From Allostella vacuolata (GTDB taxonomy: Bacteria > Pseudomonadota > Alphaproteobacteria > ATCC43930 > Allostellaceae), in NCBI GenBank assembly GCA_006739055.1, contig AP019702.1:5295388-5359387 (forward strand): a DNA stretch of 64,000 nt, given 5' to 3'. The translations under genes and the position numbers were made by a program. Of this stretch, positions 43,188 through 52,497 are shown piece by piece. Within the stretch, counting starts at the first letter, position 1. Each line of letters starts with the position of its first letter. The notes under the pieces are model-generated. The model saw nothing but the letters and a program-made list of their open reading frames with translations. It made no database searches and was not told the origin of the DNA.

Positions 43188-44683
43188 TGGCCCGGTCGAT
43201 GCTGCTCGCCCCGCGACTGGAGCTGCGCCAGACCCAGTCCCTGGTCATGACGCCGCAGCTGCAGCAGGCGATCAAGCTGCTGCAGATGTCGAACATGGAG
43301 CTGGCGGCCTTCGTCGAGGACGAGCTGGAGCGTAACCCGCTGCTGGAACGCGAGGAGTCGGCGCCGCCGGTCGGCGAAGCGCCGGAGCGTCCCGAACCCG
43401 CCGCGGAGGCCGAAGGCCCGTTCGGCGAGGAGTTCGACGAGTACTGGCACCCCGACGAATCGACCAACGGGCCGGCCGACGGCGGCGATGGCGCGATGGG
43501 TGCGGGCGGCGACGGAGCGGACAGCCTGCGCTGGAACAAGGTCTCAGGCGGCAGCTTCGAGGACGGCTCCGGCGATCCGCTCGACCAGCTGCACCGCGCC
43601 GAGACCCTGCGCGAACACCTGCTGACCCAGCTGATGATCGAGGTCGCCGACCCGGCCGACCGGCTGATCGGCCTGCATCTCGTCGACGGGGTCGCCCCGA
43701 CCGGCTACCTGGAGGCCGAACCGGAGGCGATCGCCATCCTGCTCGGCTGCCCGGTCGACCGGGTGCTGGACGTCCTGCACCGGGTGCAGCGCTTCGATCC
43801 GCCGGGCGTGTTCGCCCGCTCGCTGGCGGAATGCCTGGCCCTGCAGCTGGAGGATCGCGGGCGCCTGACGGCGGCCATGCGCACGATGCTGGATCACCTG
43901 GACATGCTGGCCCGGCGCGACCGGATCGCACTCTGCCGGCTCTGCCTGGTGGATGGCGACACGCTGGTCGCCATGATGGCCGAGGTCCGCTCGCTGGATC
44001 CCAAACCTGGCCTCGTCTTCGACGCGGAGCCGGCGCAGCCGATCGTGCCCGACATCATGATGCGCGCGCAGAGCGACGGCAGCTGGGCAGTCGAGCTCAA
44101 TCCCGACACCCTGCCCCAGGTGCTGGTCAACCACCGCTACTTCACCTCGGTCAGCCGCAGCAGCCGCGACAAGGGCGACCGGGGCTATCTGGCCGAGCGG
44201 CTGCAGTCGGCCAACTGGCTGGTCCGCTCGATGCACCAGCGGGCGACCACCATCCTGCGCGTCGCGGCCGAGATCGTCCGCCAGCAGCATGGGTTCTTCA
44301 TGCATGGGGTGTCGCAGCTGCGGCCGCTGGTCCTGCGCGACATCGCCGCGGCCGTCTCGCTGCACGAAAGCACGATCAGCCGGGTGACCAGCAACAAGTA
44401 CATCGCCACCCCGCGCGGGATCTTCGAGCTGAAGTACTTCTTCACGGCGTCGATCCAGTCGGTGGACGGCGGCGCCGCCCACTCCGCCGAGGCGGTCCGC
44501 CACCGCATCCGCAGCCTGATCGACGGCGAGGCCGCCGACCGCGTGCTGTCCGACGACCAGATCGTCAGCGAACTGCAGCGCGACGGCGTCGACATCGCCC
44601 GCCGGACGGTCGCCAAGTATCGCGAGGCGATGCGGATTCCGTCTTCCGTGGAGCGCCGGCGCGCGAAGTGGGCGCCCACCTAG
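43187..44683 (+). CDS. rpoN: RNA polymerase sigma-54 factor
   Basis: A 498-residue sigma-54, which directs transcription of nitrogen and other enhancer-dependent genes. Region I is glutamine-rich ('LELRQTQSLVMTPQLQQAIK', from about residue 10), followed by the acidic region II (about 50-120). The core-binding domain and the helix-turn-helix 'AAVSLHESTISRVTSNKYIATPRG' come next. The RpoN box 'ARRTVAKYREAMRIPSS' is near the C terminus. The start is GTG at 43187, sharing one base with the lptB stop. Location after lptB is standard. Confidence 0.97.
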   Translation: MARSMLLAPRLELRQTQSLVMTPQLQQAIKLLQMSNMELAAFVEDELERNPLLEREESAPPVGEAPERPEPAAEAEGPFGEEFDEYWHPDESTNGPADGGDGAMGAGGDGADSLRWNKVSGGSFEDGSGDPLDQLHRAETLREHLLTQLMIEVADPADRLIGLHLVDGVAPTGYLEAEPEAIAILLGCPVDRVLDVLHRVQRFDPPGVFARSLAECLALQLEDRGRLTAAMRTMLDHLDMLARRDRIALCRLCLVDGDTLVAMMAEVRSLDPKPGLVFDAEPAQPIVPDIMMRAQSDGSWAVELNPDTLPQVLVNHRYFTSVSRSSRDKGDRGYLAERLQSANWLVRSMHQRATTILRVAAEIVRQQHGFFMHGVSQLRPLVLRDIAAAVSLHESTISRVTSNKYIATPRGIFELKYFFTASIQSVDGGAAHSAEAVRHRIRSLIDGEAADRVLSDDQIVSELQRDGVDIARRTVAKYREAMRIPSSVERRRAKWAPT

Positions 44684-45040
44684 CCGGCGGTCGCGACGGC
44701 ACCGATGCACGCCACCTTGACTTGTAGGGGAGCGGACTCGTAGGTTCCCGGCCTCGTCGGGGTTGCCATCGTGCACCCGGCATGCGGCCAGAGGGGAACG
44801 CGCGTGGCCGCGGCGGAACAGAGATCAATCGACGGAAACGAATTCAATCGGTGCTTCGCGGGCCGATACCCGCACATCCGAAACTTCGCACCCACCGGCC
44901 GAGGCACGGGCGCCTCTCCGGGCATCCCGACGGCATCTTTCCGCCCGCCGACGACGGGTCCCTATGACCCGCGGCGCGAAAGTTGCCCCGGTATCGTCCC
45001 GTGTGGGCACGGCGTGGTGCGAACCCTCCCGAGGACATCC
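44684..45040. other. 357-base rpoN-ptsN spacer without a recognisable gene
   Basis: This gap normally holds hpf/raiA (ribosome hibernation factor) in proteobacteria. None of the six frames shows an Hpf-like sequence, and the open frames present are not convincing proteins. A 12-bp palindrome GTGGGCGCCCAC (44668-44679) ends just at the rpoN stop and may help terminate transcription. GGGTC/GACCC near 44955-44970 forms a small hairpin. Base composition is slightly more even here than in neighbouring genes. The ptsN promoter probably lies here. Confidence 0.5.
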
Positions 45041-45508
45041 ATGGATATCGACCACCTACTGACCCCTGACGCGGTGATCGCCCGGTTGAAGGTCGGCAGC
45101 AAGAAGCAGGCGCTTCAGGAACTGGCCAAGAAGGCGTCGCAGATCACCGGCCTGGCCGAACGGCCGATCTTCGAGGTGCTGCTGGAGCGCGAGCGGCTGG
45201 GTACGACCGGGGTCGGGAACGGGATCGCCATCCCGCATGGCAAGCTGCCGGAGCTGGACCGCATCGTCGGGGTCTTCGCGCGCCTGGACCGGCCGATCGA
45301 CTTCGATGCGATCGACGAGCACCCCGTCGACCTGCTGTTCCTGCTGCTGGCGCCCGAGAGCGCGGGCGCCGACCACCTGAAGGCGCTGGCGCGCGTCTCG
45401 CGCCTGTTCCGTGACCGGGCGATCTGCGAGAAGCTGCGCGGCACCGACCGCGCCGACGCGCTGTTCGCCATCCTCACCAGCCAGGCGGTCGCCCCCCCGC
45501 CGGCCTGA
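45041..45508 (+). CDS. ptsN: nitrogen-regulatory PTS protein EIIA(Ntr)
   Basis: A 155-residue PTS EIIA type-2 protein, the terminal phosphoacceptor of the nitrogen-related PTS, which regulates potassium transport and other processes. The phosphorylated histidine lies in 'GVGNGIAIPHGKLPEL' (about residue 66), followed by 'VDLLFLLLAPESAGADHLKAL'. The start gives 'MDIDHLLTPDAVIARLKVGSKKQALQ', the family start. It follows rpoN as usual, though hpf is missing between them. Confidence 0.95.
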   Translation: MDIDHLLTPDAVIARLKVGSKKQALQELAKKASQITGLAERPIFEVLLERERLGTTGVGNGIAIPHGKLPELDRIVGVFARLDRPIDFDAIDEHPVDLLFLLLAPESAGADHLKALARVSRLFRDRAICEKLRGTDRADALFAILTSQAVAPPPA

Positions 45509-45535
45509 TCTCCAGGCCGGCGTCCGGACGCCGGC
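45499..45535 (+). terminator. GC-rich hairpins at the end of ptsN
   Basis: GCCGGCCTG (45499-45507) pairs with CAGGCCGGC (45513-45521) around a five-base loop, overlapping the ptsN stop. An alternative perfect 20-bp palindrome occupies 45516-45535. No T-run follows, so termination is probable but not certain. It separates ptsN from the convergent DUF1150 gene. Confidence 0.5.
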
Positions 45536-45553
45536 GCACGCCCGGCCGGCGGC

Positions 45554-45769
45554 TCAGTGGACGCTCATCGGCTCCATGTCGTGCTGGCGCACGGCGGCGA
45601 AGGCCACGTCGATGTCCGGTGCCAGGCCCATGCTCGAGCCGTCGGCGGCATGGATCGCGAACCGGACCTCGTCATTGACCACCACCCGCCGGACATAGGC
45701 GAGGCTGGGCAGGCCGAGCTGCGCGAAATCCTGCACCGAAAGCTGCTTCAACTTCTCCGTCGCGTTCAT
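45554..45769 (-). CDS. DUF1150 family protein
   Basis: A 71-residue protein, 'MNATEKLKQLSVQDFAQLGL' then 'SLAYVRRVVVNDEVRFAIHAADG' and 'FAAVRQHDMEPMSVH'. This matches DUF1150, a short family characteristically next to Hsp20 genes in alphaproteobacteria. It lies 43 bases downstream of the Hsp20 gene on the same strand and is probably co-transcribed as part of a heat-shock unit. No biochemical function is established. Confidence 0.85.
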   Translation of the reverse strand: MNATEKLKQLSVQDFAQLGLPSLAYVRRVVVNDEVRFAIHAADGSSMGLAPDIDVAFAAVRQHDMEPMSVH

Positions 45770-45812
45770 CTTTCAATCTCCCTCTGCCGTGCCGCCTCGT
45801 CCCGGGGTGCCC

Positions 45813-46289
45813 TCAGGCCCGCCGGGAAATGTCGACGGCGGCTTCCGTCCGTTCACTTCCTGCACCATTCGCGCCATGCCCGCGGCCGTCGATCCGGATC
45901 GTCCGCACCCGGCTCTCGACCGGCGGACGCTGCAGGTCGACATGCAGCAGGCCATTGTCGAGATGGGCGCCGGTCACCTCGATCCCGTCCGCCAGGACAA
46001 AGCTGCGCTGGAACTGGCGCGCCGCAATGCCCCTGTGAAGGAATACGCGCCCGGGCTCTTCCCGTTGCCTGCCCCGCACCAGGAGCTGGCTGTCCTCGAT
46101 CTGCACGGACAGCTCCTCGGTGGTGAAGCCGGCGACGGCCAGCGAAATCCGCAGCGCGTCCTCGCCGACCTGTTCGATATTATACGGCGGGTAGCCGTCG
46201 CTGGATGCCTTCGACACTCGGTCGAGAACGCGCTCCACATGCTCGAAGCCGAGCAGCAACGGGCTGTTCAGAAGCGATAGACGGGTCAT
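45813..46289 (-). CDS. Hsp20 small heat-shock protein
   Basis: A 158-residue Hsp20-family chaperone (IbpA-like) that holds unfolding proteins. The N-terminal 'PLLLGFEHVERVLDRVSKAS' and 'YPPYNIEQVGEDALRISLAVAGF' lead into the alpha-crystallin domain. 'LVRGRQREEPGRVFLHRGIA' and 'FQRSFVLADGIEVTGAHLDNGLLHVDL' (GLL motif) are diagnostic. A strong ribosome site, AGAGGGGGAGGCAC, precedes the ATG. A candidate sigma-32 promoter is upstream at 46386-46410. Confidence 0.95.
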   Translation of the reverse strand: MTRLSLLNSPLLLGFEHVERVLDRVSKASSDGYPPYNIEQVGEDALRISLAVAGFTTEELSVQIEDSQLLVRGRQREEPGRVFLHRGIAARQFQRSFVLADGIEVTGAHLDNGLLHVDLQRPPVESRVRTIRIDGRGHGANGAGSERTEAAVDISRRA

Positions 46290-46385
46290 GTGCCTCCCCC
46301 TCTAGGTACGAGCGAGCAGGTGGATGGGCCCTTGCGGCACCCCGATCGGACCCGCCCCTGAGGCCGCGTCCGTGCAGGTAGAATT

Positions 46386-46410
46386 GGGATGGAAGGCGGC
46401 CGACATCAAG
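46386..46410 (-). promoter_or_regulatory. candidate heat-shock (sigma-32) promoter for hsp20
   Basis: On the minus strand CTTGATG (46410-46404) and CCATCCC (46392-46386) are 11 bases apart, resembling the heat-shock consensus CTTGAAA-N11-16-CCCATNT. The position, about 100 bases before the Hsp20 ATG, is suitable. The match is partial. Confidence 0.4.
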
Positions 46411-46469
46411 CGGCAAACGCCGCCCTGGTCGTTTCGAAGGCGGAAGGGGCCGGCTGCAGGGTCTCGCCG

Positions 46470-46508
46470 GACATAAAGAGGGCCCGGCGAGCGATCGCCG
46501 GGCCCTCT
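46470..46508 (-). terminator. intrinsic terminator after tRNA-Ala
   Basis: AGAGGGCCCGGCGA and TCGCCGGGCCCTCT form a perfect 14-bp stem with a four-base loop. On the minus strand it is followed by TTTATG. It lies directly downstream of tRNA-Ala and would stop its transcription before the hsp20 promoter. Confidence 0.8.
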
Positions 46509-46514
46509 GGCGGA

Positions 46515-46590
46515 TGGTGGAGCTGAGGGGAATCGAACCCCTGACCTCGTGAATGCCATTCACGCGCTCTCCCAACTGAGCTACAGCCCC
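46515..46590 (-). tRNA. tRNA-Ala (anticodon GGC)
   Basis: A 76-base tRNA read on the minus strand. It has acceptor GGGGCTG/CAGCTCC (with a G-T pair), D-loop AGTTGGGA and anticodon stem CGTGA/TCACG around loop ATGGCAT (anticodon GGC, decoding GCC). T-loop TTCGATT and an encoded CCA follow. GCC is a very frequent alanine codon here. Confidence 0.96.
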
Positions 46591-46710
46591 GCACCTCGTA
46601 TATCGCGTCTCGCATCGGAGCCGGGCTTGGGAACCCAGCTCTCCGGGGCGCCTCTCATAGGGGGTCGAACCGACGCCACGCAAGCGGAAAATCGCGCGGC
46701 ACCGAAGATC

Positions 46711-47040
46711 CTAGCGCTCGTCGTCCTCGTCGACGTTCTCGATCACCTCGGCGACGTCGTCGTCGTCCTCGCCCAGCTCGGAGGTGTCCTCGATCAGTTC
46801 CTCCTCCTCGTCCGCCTTTTCGGCGTCGTCGGCCAGGACCTCGTCGTCGACCACGGCCACGTCCGCCGCCGCCGCGCCGCCCGCGATCACCGCCGTGCGG
46901 CCGCGCCGGCTTTTCAGCAGCGCCTCCGGATCGAACTCCGTGCCGCACTTCGGGCACACGATCGACGGTCGACGCATGTCGTAGTAGCGCGTGCCGCAGC
47001 TATGGCAGATGCGCTTCAGACCCCATTCCGGTTTCGCCAC
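46711..47040 (-). CDS. FYDLN-type acidic zinc-ribbon protein (TIGR02300 family)
   Basis: A 109-residue protein starting at GTG 47040 with 'AKPEWGLKRICHSCGTRYYDMRR'. Two CxxC knuckles ('CHSCG', 'CPKCG') form a zinc ribbon, followed by 'PSIVCPKCGTEFDPEALLKSRR'. The second half is strongly acidic, with long runs of Asp and Glu to the end. This architecture is the FYDLN_acid family, restricted mainly to alphaproteobacteria and of unknown function. The sequence GGAG precedes the GTG. It is divergent from aroA, as in related genomes. Confidence 0.9.
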   Translation of the reverse strand: MAKPEWGLKRICHSCGTRYYDMRRPSIVCPKCGTEFDPEALLKSRRGRTAVIAGGAAAADVAVVDDEVLADDAEKADEEEELIEDTSELGEDDDDVAEVIENVDEDDER

Positions 47041-47272
47041 GTCGATCGCTCCAGAAAATACTGCCGTTATTGCTGTTTGCCCGGCCGAAGGGGCGCCGAT
47101 TGCCACGGAGGCGGCCGCCTGTCAAAGACTTTAAGCCGCCTCGGCCCCTGCCGCCACGCGCCCGGTACCGGGCGCCGGCTCGGGTGTTGCCCGGCGCCGC
47201 TATATGGTAATGACCCGGCGGCCGACAAGGATTTCCTTCCCCATCCCCTTGCCCGACAGGTTCACCCCGCCC

Positions 47273-48652
47273 GTGACCGCCCTCCGATCCGCCGCTGCCG
47301 CCGGCCCGCTCGCCGGCGACCTCGCCGTCCCCGGCGACAAGTCCATCTCGCACCGCGCCCTCATGCTGGGCAGCCTCGCCGTCGGCGAGACCGTCATCGA
47401 GGGCCTGCTCGAGGGCGAGGACGTGCTGCGCACGGCCGCCGCCATGCGGGCGCTGGGCGCCCGGGTGATGCAGCACGCCTGCGGCCGGTGGCAGGTGCAG
47501 GGCGTGGGCGTCGGCGCGCTGGTCGAGCCGGACCAGGTGCTGGACATGGGCAATGCCGGCACCGGCGCCCGGCTGCTGATGGGGGTGGTGGCGGCCCATC
47601 CCATCACCGCCTTCTTCACGGGCGACGCCTCGCTGGTGCGGCGGCCGATGGCCCGCGTGATGAACCCGCTGCGCCAGATGGGCGCGCGCTTCATGGCCCG
47701 GTCGGGCGACCGTCTGCCGCTCGGCCTGGCCGGGGCGCCGACGCCACTGCCGATCACCTACCGCCTGCCGGTCGCCTCGGCCCAGGTCAAGTCGGCCATC
47801 CTGCTGGCCGGGCTCAACACCGCCGGCCGGACCACCGTGGTCGAGCCCGAGCCGACCCGCGACCATACGGAGCTGATGCTGCGCCACTTCGGGGCCGAGG
47901 TCGCCGTCGAGGACGGGCCGGACGGCCGCGTCGTGTCGCTGACCGGCCGGCCGGAACTGACCGGCCGGCCGGTCCTGGTTCCGGGCGACCCCTCGTCGGC
48001 GGCCTTCCCGATCGTGGCGGCGCTGCTGGTCGAGGGGTCGGACGTCCTGGTCCGCAACGTCGGCCTCAATCCGCTGCGCACCGGGCTGCTCACGACCTTG
48101 CACGAGATGGGCGCGGCGATTTCCGTCGAGAACGCGCGGACCGAGGCGGGCGAGCCCGTGGGCGACCTCAGGGTGCGCGGCACCGGCCCGCTTGCCGGCA
48201 TCACCGTGCCCGCCGCCCGCGCCCCCAGCATGATCGACGAATATCCCGTCCTGGCCTGCCTGGCTGCCGCCGCCCGCGGCCGCACGGTCATGCACGGGCT
48301 GGGCGAGTTGCGGGTGAAGGAGAGCGACCGGCTGACCGCGGTCGCCGAAGGCCTGGCGTCGTGCGGTGCCCGGGTGTCGGTGGACGGCGACACCCTGACC
48401 GTCGAGGGCGACGGCCGTCCCCCGCGGGGCGGCGGCCATATCCTGACCCGCCTCGATCATCGCATCGCCATGGCCTTCCTGGTCCTGGGCCTGGCGACCC
48501 GCGACGCGGTGACCATCGATGACGACGAGGCGATCGGCACCAGCTTCCCCGGCTTCGTCGACCTGCTGAACGGCATCGGCGCGCGCATCGGCACGGTCGA
48601 TGGAGAGGGATCGGCCGGGCACGGCGGGACCGAGGGGGCGATCACCGCTTGA
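47273..48652 (+). CDS. aroA: 3-phosphoshikimate 1-carboxyvinyltransferase (EPSP synthase)
   Basis: A 459-residue enzyme of the shikimate pathway, joining phosphoenolpyruvate to shikimate-3-phosphate. Signatures include '[21 protein letters not shown]', '[15 protein letters not shown]', '[24 protein letters not shown]' and '[15 protein letters not shown]'. The sequence has the alanine-containing 'GNAGTGAR' found in class II (glyphosate-insensitive type) EPSP synthases. GTG at 47273 is taken as start because similarity begins there. ATG codons at 47204 and 47210 lie in a probable promoter region (TATATG). The stop overlaps cmk (TTGA). Confidence 0.95.
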   Translation: MTALRSAAAAGPLAGDLAVPGDKSISHRALMLGSLAVGETVIEGLLEGEDVLRTAAAMRALGARVMQHACGRWQVQGVGVGALVEPDQVLDMGNAGTGARLLMGVVAAHPITAFFTGDASLVRRPMARVMNPLRQMGARFMARSGDRLPLGLAGAPTPLPITYRLPVASAQVKSAILLAGLNTAGRTTVVEPEPTRDHTELMLRHFGAEVAVEDGPDGRVVSLTGRPELTGRPVLVPGDPSSAAFPIVAALLVEGSDVLVRNVGLNPLRTGLLTTLHEMGAAISVENARTEAGEPVGDLRVRGTGPLAGITVPAARAPSMIDEYPVLACLAAAARGRTVMHGLGELRVKESDRLTAVAEGLASCGARVSVDGDTLTVEGDGRPPRGGGHILTRLDHRIAMAFLVLGLATRDAVTIDDDEAIGTSFPGFVDLLNGIGARIGTVDGEGSAGHGGTEGAITA

Positions 48653-49272
48653 TCATCGCCATCGACGGGCCGGCGGCCGCCGGCAAGGGCACGCTGGCGC
48701 GCCGGCTCGCCGCCCATTTCGGCTATCCGCACCTGGACACGGGCGCGCTCTACCGTGCCGTCGCCCGCCGCCTGCTCGACGCCGGCCAGGAGCCGACCGA
48801 CGAAGCCGCCGCCGTCGCCGCGGCCCACTCGGTCGGCGCGGCGGAACTGGGCGACCCCCGGCTGCGCGACGAGGCCGTCGGCCGGGCGACCTCGGTCGTG
48901 TCGGCGCTGCCGGCGGTCCGCGCCACCCTGCTCGACTTTCAGCGCCGCTTCGCCCACACCCCGCCCGGCGCCGTGCTCGACGGGCGGGACATCGGAACCG
49001 TCGTCTGCCCCGACGCCGAGGCCAAGCTGTTCGTGACCGCGGGCGCCGAGGAACGGGCCCGGCGGCGCGCGAAGGAGTTGCGGGAACGGGGGGTGCCCGC
49101 TATAGATGCGCGCGTCCTGCAGGACATCAAGGAACGCGACGCGAGGGACAGCAGCCGGGACACGGCCCCGCTGACCCAGGCCGCCGATGCGTATGTGCTG
49201 GACACGACGCAGCTCGACCCCGATGCCGCCTTCGAGGCGGCGTTGGCGTATATCGCCACCCGCGACACCTGA
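48649..49272 (+). CDS. cmk: (d)CMP kinase
   Basis: The 207-residue kinase phosphorylates CMP and dCMP using ATP. The P-loop is '[18 protein letters not shown]', followed by '[18 protein letters not shown]', '[20 protein letters not shown]', and '[23 protein letters not shown]'. It starts with TTG at 48649, which shares bases with the aroA stop, giving tight coupling. The ribosome site is GAGGGGG. The adjacency aroA-cmk-rpsA is widespread in proteobacteria. Confidence 0.96.
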   Translation: MIIAIDGPAAAGKGTLARRLAAHFGYPHLDTGALYRAVARRLLDAGQEPTDEAAAVAAAHSVGAAELGDPRLRDEAVGRATSVVSALPAVRATLLDFQRRFAHTPPGAVLDGRDIGTVVCPDAEAKLFVTAGAEERARRRAKELRERGVPAIDARVLQDIKERDARDSSRDTAPLTQAADAYVLDTTQLDPDAAFEAALAYIATRDT

Positions 49273-49428
49273 TCGCCGGCCGCGGCCCCGACCATCGGGC
49301 GCAGATGCCGACGAAGCCCGCAGGAACGGGTCCACGCCGCCGCACCCGTAGACCGACGGCGGCACCGGCCATCCATCCCCTCTCCCGGACGATGGCCGAT
49401 CATCCTATCGGGAGAGATGAGGACACAC

Positions 49429-51135
49429 ATGGCGGAAGCGGCATTCAAGGAGAGCTTTGCCGATCTCCTGGACGAAAGCCTGGGCCGTAGCGGCGGGCTC
49501 GAAGGCTCGGTCATCAAGGGGACCGTGATCTCCGTCGATGGCGATTTTGCGCTGATCGACGTCGGTCTGAAATCCGAAGGCCGGGTGCCCCTGAAGGAGT
49601 TCTCGGTCGCGGGCCAGCCGCCCGACATCAAGGCCGGCGACCTGGTCGAGGTCTTCCTCGAACGGATGGAAGACAAGAACGGCGAAGCCGTCCTGAGCCG
49701 CGAGAAGGCCCGCCGCGAGGAAGCCTGGTCGCAGCTCGAGAAGTCGTTCCAGGACAATGCCCGCGTCACCGGCGTCATCTTCGGCCGGGTCAAGGGCGGC
49801 TTCACGGTCGACCTGTCGGGCGCCGTGGCCTTCCTGCCGGGCAGCCAGGTCGACATCCGCCCGATGCGCGACGTGACCCCGCTGATGGGCACCCCGCAGC
49901 CCTTCCAGATCCTGAAGATGGATCGTTCGCGCGGGAACATCGTCGTTTCCCGCCGCGCCGTGCTCGAGGAATCGCGCGCGGAGGCCCGTTCGGAGCTGGT
50001 CGCCAGCCTGAAGGAAGGCCAGATCCTGACCGGCGTGGTGAAGAACATCACCGACTACGGCGCCTTCGTCGACCTGGGTGGCGTGGACGGCCTGCTGCAC
50101 GTCACCGACATCGCCTGGCGGCGCATCAACCACCCGTCCGAGGCGCTGACGATCGGCCAGTCGGTCAAGGTGCAGGTGATCCGCTTCAACCCGGAGACCC
50201 AGCGCATCTCGCTCGGCATGAAGCAGCTGGAGGCCGACCCGTGGGAAGGCGTCGAGCTGAAGTACCCGGCCGGCGCCAAGTTCCGCGGACGCGTCACCAA
50301 CATCACCGACTACGGCGCCTTCGTGGAGCTGGAGCCGGGGGTCGAGGGCCTGGTCCACGTCTCCGAGATGAGCTGGACCAAGAAGAACGTCCACCCGGGC
50401 AAGATCGTCTCGACCAGCCAGGAAGTCGAGGTCATGGTCCTCGACGTCGATCCGCAGAAGCGGCGGATCAGCCTCGGCCTGAAGCAGTGCCTGGAGAACC
50501 CCTGGGAGGCCTTCGTCGAGAAGTACCCGTCGGGTACCGAGCTCGAGGGCGAGGTCCGCAACATCACCGAGTTCGGCCTGTTCGTGGGCCTGCCCGGCGA
50601 CATCGACGGCATGGTCCATCTCTCGGACCTCGACTGGAGCCGTCCGGGCGAGACCGCGATCCAGGACTTCCGCAAGGGCGACCAGGTCAAGGTCAAGGTG
50701 CTCGACGTCGACATCGACAAGGAGCGCATCAGCCTCGGCATCAAGCAGCTCGAGAGCGATCCGTTCGAGTCCGCGCTCGGCAAGATGACCAAGGGCCAGG
50801 TCGTGACCTGCACCGTCACGGGCATCCAGGAAGGCGGTCTCGACGTCACCATGTCGGACGGCGTTCCGGGCTTCGTCCGCAAGTCGGAGCTGTCGCGTGA
50901 TCGCAGCGAGCAGCGCCCCGACCGCTTCGCCATCGGCGAGAAGGTCGATGCGAAGGTGACCAACATCGACCGTGCCACCCGCAAGGTGACGCTGTCGATC
51001 AAGGCTCGCGAACTCGACGAGGAGAAGCGCGCGATGGCCGAGTTCGGCTCGTCCGACTCGGGCGCCAGCCTCGGCGACATCCTGGGTGCGGCCATGAACC
51101 GGGCCCGCCAGGACCGCGAGAAGACCGACGACTGA
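49429..51135 (+). CDS. rpsA: 30S ribosomal protein S1
   Basis: The 568-residue S1 protein binds mRNA on the 30S subunit. Six S1 domains are visible as repeats with the pattern 'G.V..I..YGAFVDLGGVDGLLH.SD/TDI'. Examples are around 'GVVKNITDYGAFVDLGGVDG' and 'GRVTNITDYGAFVELEPGVE', and the last is a weaker copy, 'CTVTGIQEGGLDVTMSDGVP'. Start 49429 (MAEAAFKES) has GAGGACACAC before it. An ATG four codons upstream is less well spaced. The 156-base gap from cmk probably contains its own strong promoter. Confidence 0.97.
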   Translation: MAEAAFKESFADLLDESLGRSGGLEGSVIKGTVISVDGDFALIDVGLKSEGRVPLKEFSVAGQPPDIKAGDLVEVFLERMEDKNGEAVLSREKARREEAWSQLEKSFQDNARVTGVIFGRVKGGFTVDLSGAVAFLPGSQVDIRPMRDVTPLMGTPQPFQILKMDRSRGNIVVSRRAVLEESRAEARSELVASLKEGQILTGVVKNITDYGAFVDLGGVDGLLHVTDIAWRRINHPSEALTIGQSVKVQVIRFNPETQRISLGMKQLEADPWEGVELKYPAGAKFRGRVTNITDYGAFVELEPGVEGLVHVSEMSWTKKNVHPGKIVSTSQEVEVMVLDVDPQKRRISLGLKQCLENPWEAFVEKYPSGTELEGEVRNITEFGLFVGLPGDIDGMVHLSDLDWSRPGETAIQDFRKGDQVKVKVLDVDIDKERISLGIKQLESDPFESALGKMTKGQVVTCTVTGIQEGGLDVTMSDGVPGFVRKSELSRDRSEQRPDRFAIGEKVDAKVTNIDRATRKVTLSIKARELDEEKRAMAEFGSSDSGASLGDILGAAMNRARQDREKTDD

Positions 51136-51223
51136 CCGGGATGCGGGCGGCGTTCCCCTCGTGGCGACACGGGGAAGGAGCGCCGCCCGCTCCCTCTACT
51201 TCCTCCTTGCAGAATTTGGCCGG

Positions 51224-52144
51224 ATGCCCGGAACCAGCCCAGATGGCCTGATCGACCGTCGCCGCCTCAAGCGCCGGCTCGGCCTCTGGCGGGCACTCGC
51301 CGTCGTGGCGGTCCTTGCCGCCGGCCTGCTGGCCGTCGATTCCGAGGGCGACCTGCTGGGCCGCCCCTACGTCGCCCGCGTCTGGGTGACCGGTTTCATA
51401 TCCGACGATTCCGACCGCAACGAAGCCATCCGCAAGCTGGCCGAGGATGACCAGGTCCGCGCCGTCATCGTCCGCATCGACAGCCCGGGTGGCGCCGTCG
51501 GCGGCGGCGAGGGCCTGTACCGGGCCCTGGGCGCGCTGGCCGAGAAGAAGCCGACCGTCGCCGTCATCGATTCGCTCGGCACGTCCGCCGCCTACATGGC
51601 GGCGCTGGCCGGCGAGCGCATCTTCGTCCGCGATTCGAGCGTCACCGGCTCGATCGGCGTCATCATGCAGTCGGCCGACATCACCGGGCTGCTGGAGCGG
51701 CTGGGCGTGAAGCCGGAGGCGATCAAGAGCGCCCCCCTGAAGGGCACGCCGAGCCCGCTGGAGCCGCTGACCCCGGCCGCCCGCGACGCCGCCGAAGCCG
51801 TCGTCCGCGACCTCTACGAGCAGTTCGTCGACATGGTGGCGCTGCGCCGGCAGATGGACCGGTCGCGCGCGCTGGAGCTGGCGGATGGCCGCGTCTTCAC
51901 CGGCCGCCAGGCCCGCGACCTCGGCCTGGTCGACGAAAGCGGCGGCGAGCCTGCCGCCCGCGCCTGGCTGGAGAAGGTCAAGAACGTCTCGAAAAAGGTG
52001 CGGGCCATCGACGTCCACCCGGGCGATTCCTCGTCATGGGCCGGTTCGGCGCTCGGCATGCTCGGAAAAGCCCTTTTCTCTGAGAGACTTAGGGTTGACG
52101 CTCCGATGTCGGTTTGGCACCCTGGGCGCGGCGCGGGCGACTGA
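51224..52144 (+). CDS. sppA: signal peptide peptidase SppA (short form)
   Basis: A 306-residue membrane serine protease that degrades signal-peptide remnants. One N-terminal helix (about residues 25-43, '[17 protein letters not shown]') anchors it. The ClpP-like core has '[25 protein letters not shown]', the nucleophile serine in '[14 protein letters not shown]', '[11 protein letters not shown]', and the general-base lysine in '[16 protein letters not shown]'. The single-domain length is typical of the 36K type. It is followed by ihfB. Confidence 0.94.
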   Translation: MPGTSPDGLIDRRRLKRRLGLWRALAVVAVLAAGLLAVDSEGDLLGRPYVARVWVTGFISDDSDRNEAIRKLAEDDQVRAVIVRIDSPGGAVGGGEGLYRALGALAEKKPTVAVIDSLGTSAAYMAALAGERIFVRDSSVTGSIGVIMQSADITGLLERLGVKPEAIKSAPLKGTPSPLEPLTPAARDAAEAVVRDLYEQFVDMVALRRQMDRSRALELADGRVFTGRQARDLGLVDESGGEPAARAWLEKVKNVSKKVRAIDVHPGDSSSWAGSALGMLGKALFSERLRVDAPMSVWHPGRGAGD

Positions 52145-52203
52145 GGCGGCCGATCGCCAACCCATCCCGCGAGGCGGGTCGGAAGCCCCCAGGAGGTGCT
52201 ACG

Positions 52204-52488
52204 ATGACCAAATCCGAACTTATCCTGCGGTTGGCGGAACTCAACCCGCACCTCTACCAGCGCGACGTCGAGCGGATCGTCACCACCATCTTCGAAGAGG
52301 TGACCGAGGCGCTGGCCCGCGGCGACCGGGTGGAACTGCGGGGCTTCGGGGCGTTTTCCGTCAAAGACCGCGACCCCCGGGTCGGCCGCAACCCGCGCAC
52401 CGGCGAGGCGGTCAAGGTCGAGCGCAAGCGCACGCCCTTCTTCAAGACCGGCAAGCAGCTGCGCGAACGCCTCAACACCAGCGAATAG
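52204..52488 (+). CDS. ihfB: integration host factor beta subunit
   Basis: A 94-residue DNA-bending protein. '[30 protein letters not shown]' and '[28 protein letters not shown]' are IHF-beta signatures, with the beta-arm proline in 'GRNPRTG'. A ribosome site, AGGAGGTGCTACG, precedes the ATG. It works with IhfA, encoded elsewhere. The order rpsA-(sppA)-ihfB-lapA is typical of alphaproteobacteria. Confidence 0.95.
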   Translation: MTKSELILRLAELNPHLYQRDVERIVTTIFEEVTEALARGDRVELRGFGAFSVKDRDPRVGRNPRTGEAVKVERKRTPFFKTGKQLRERLNTSE

Positions 52489-52497
52489 CAGGTCCCC

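Noticed and set aside
45516-45535. Perfect 20-bp palindrome as an operator
   Set aside because: It lies at the convergent ends of ptsN and DUF1150, not in a promoter region, and is better explained as part of a GC-rich terminator.
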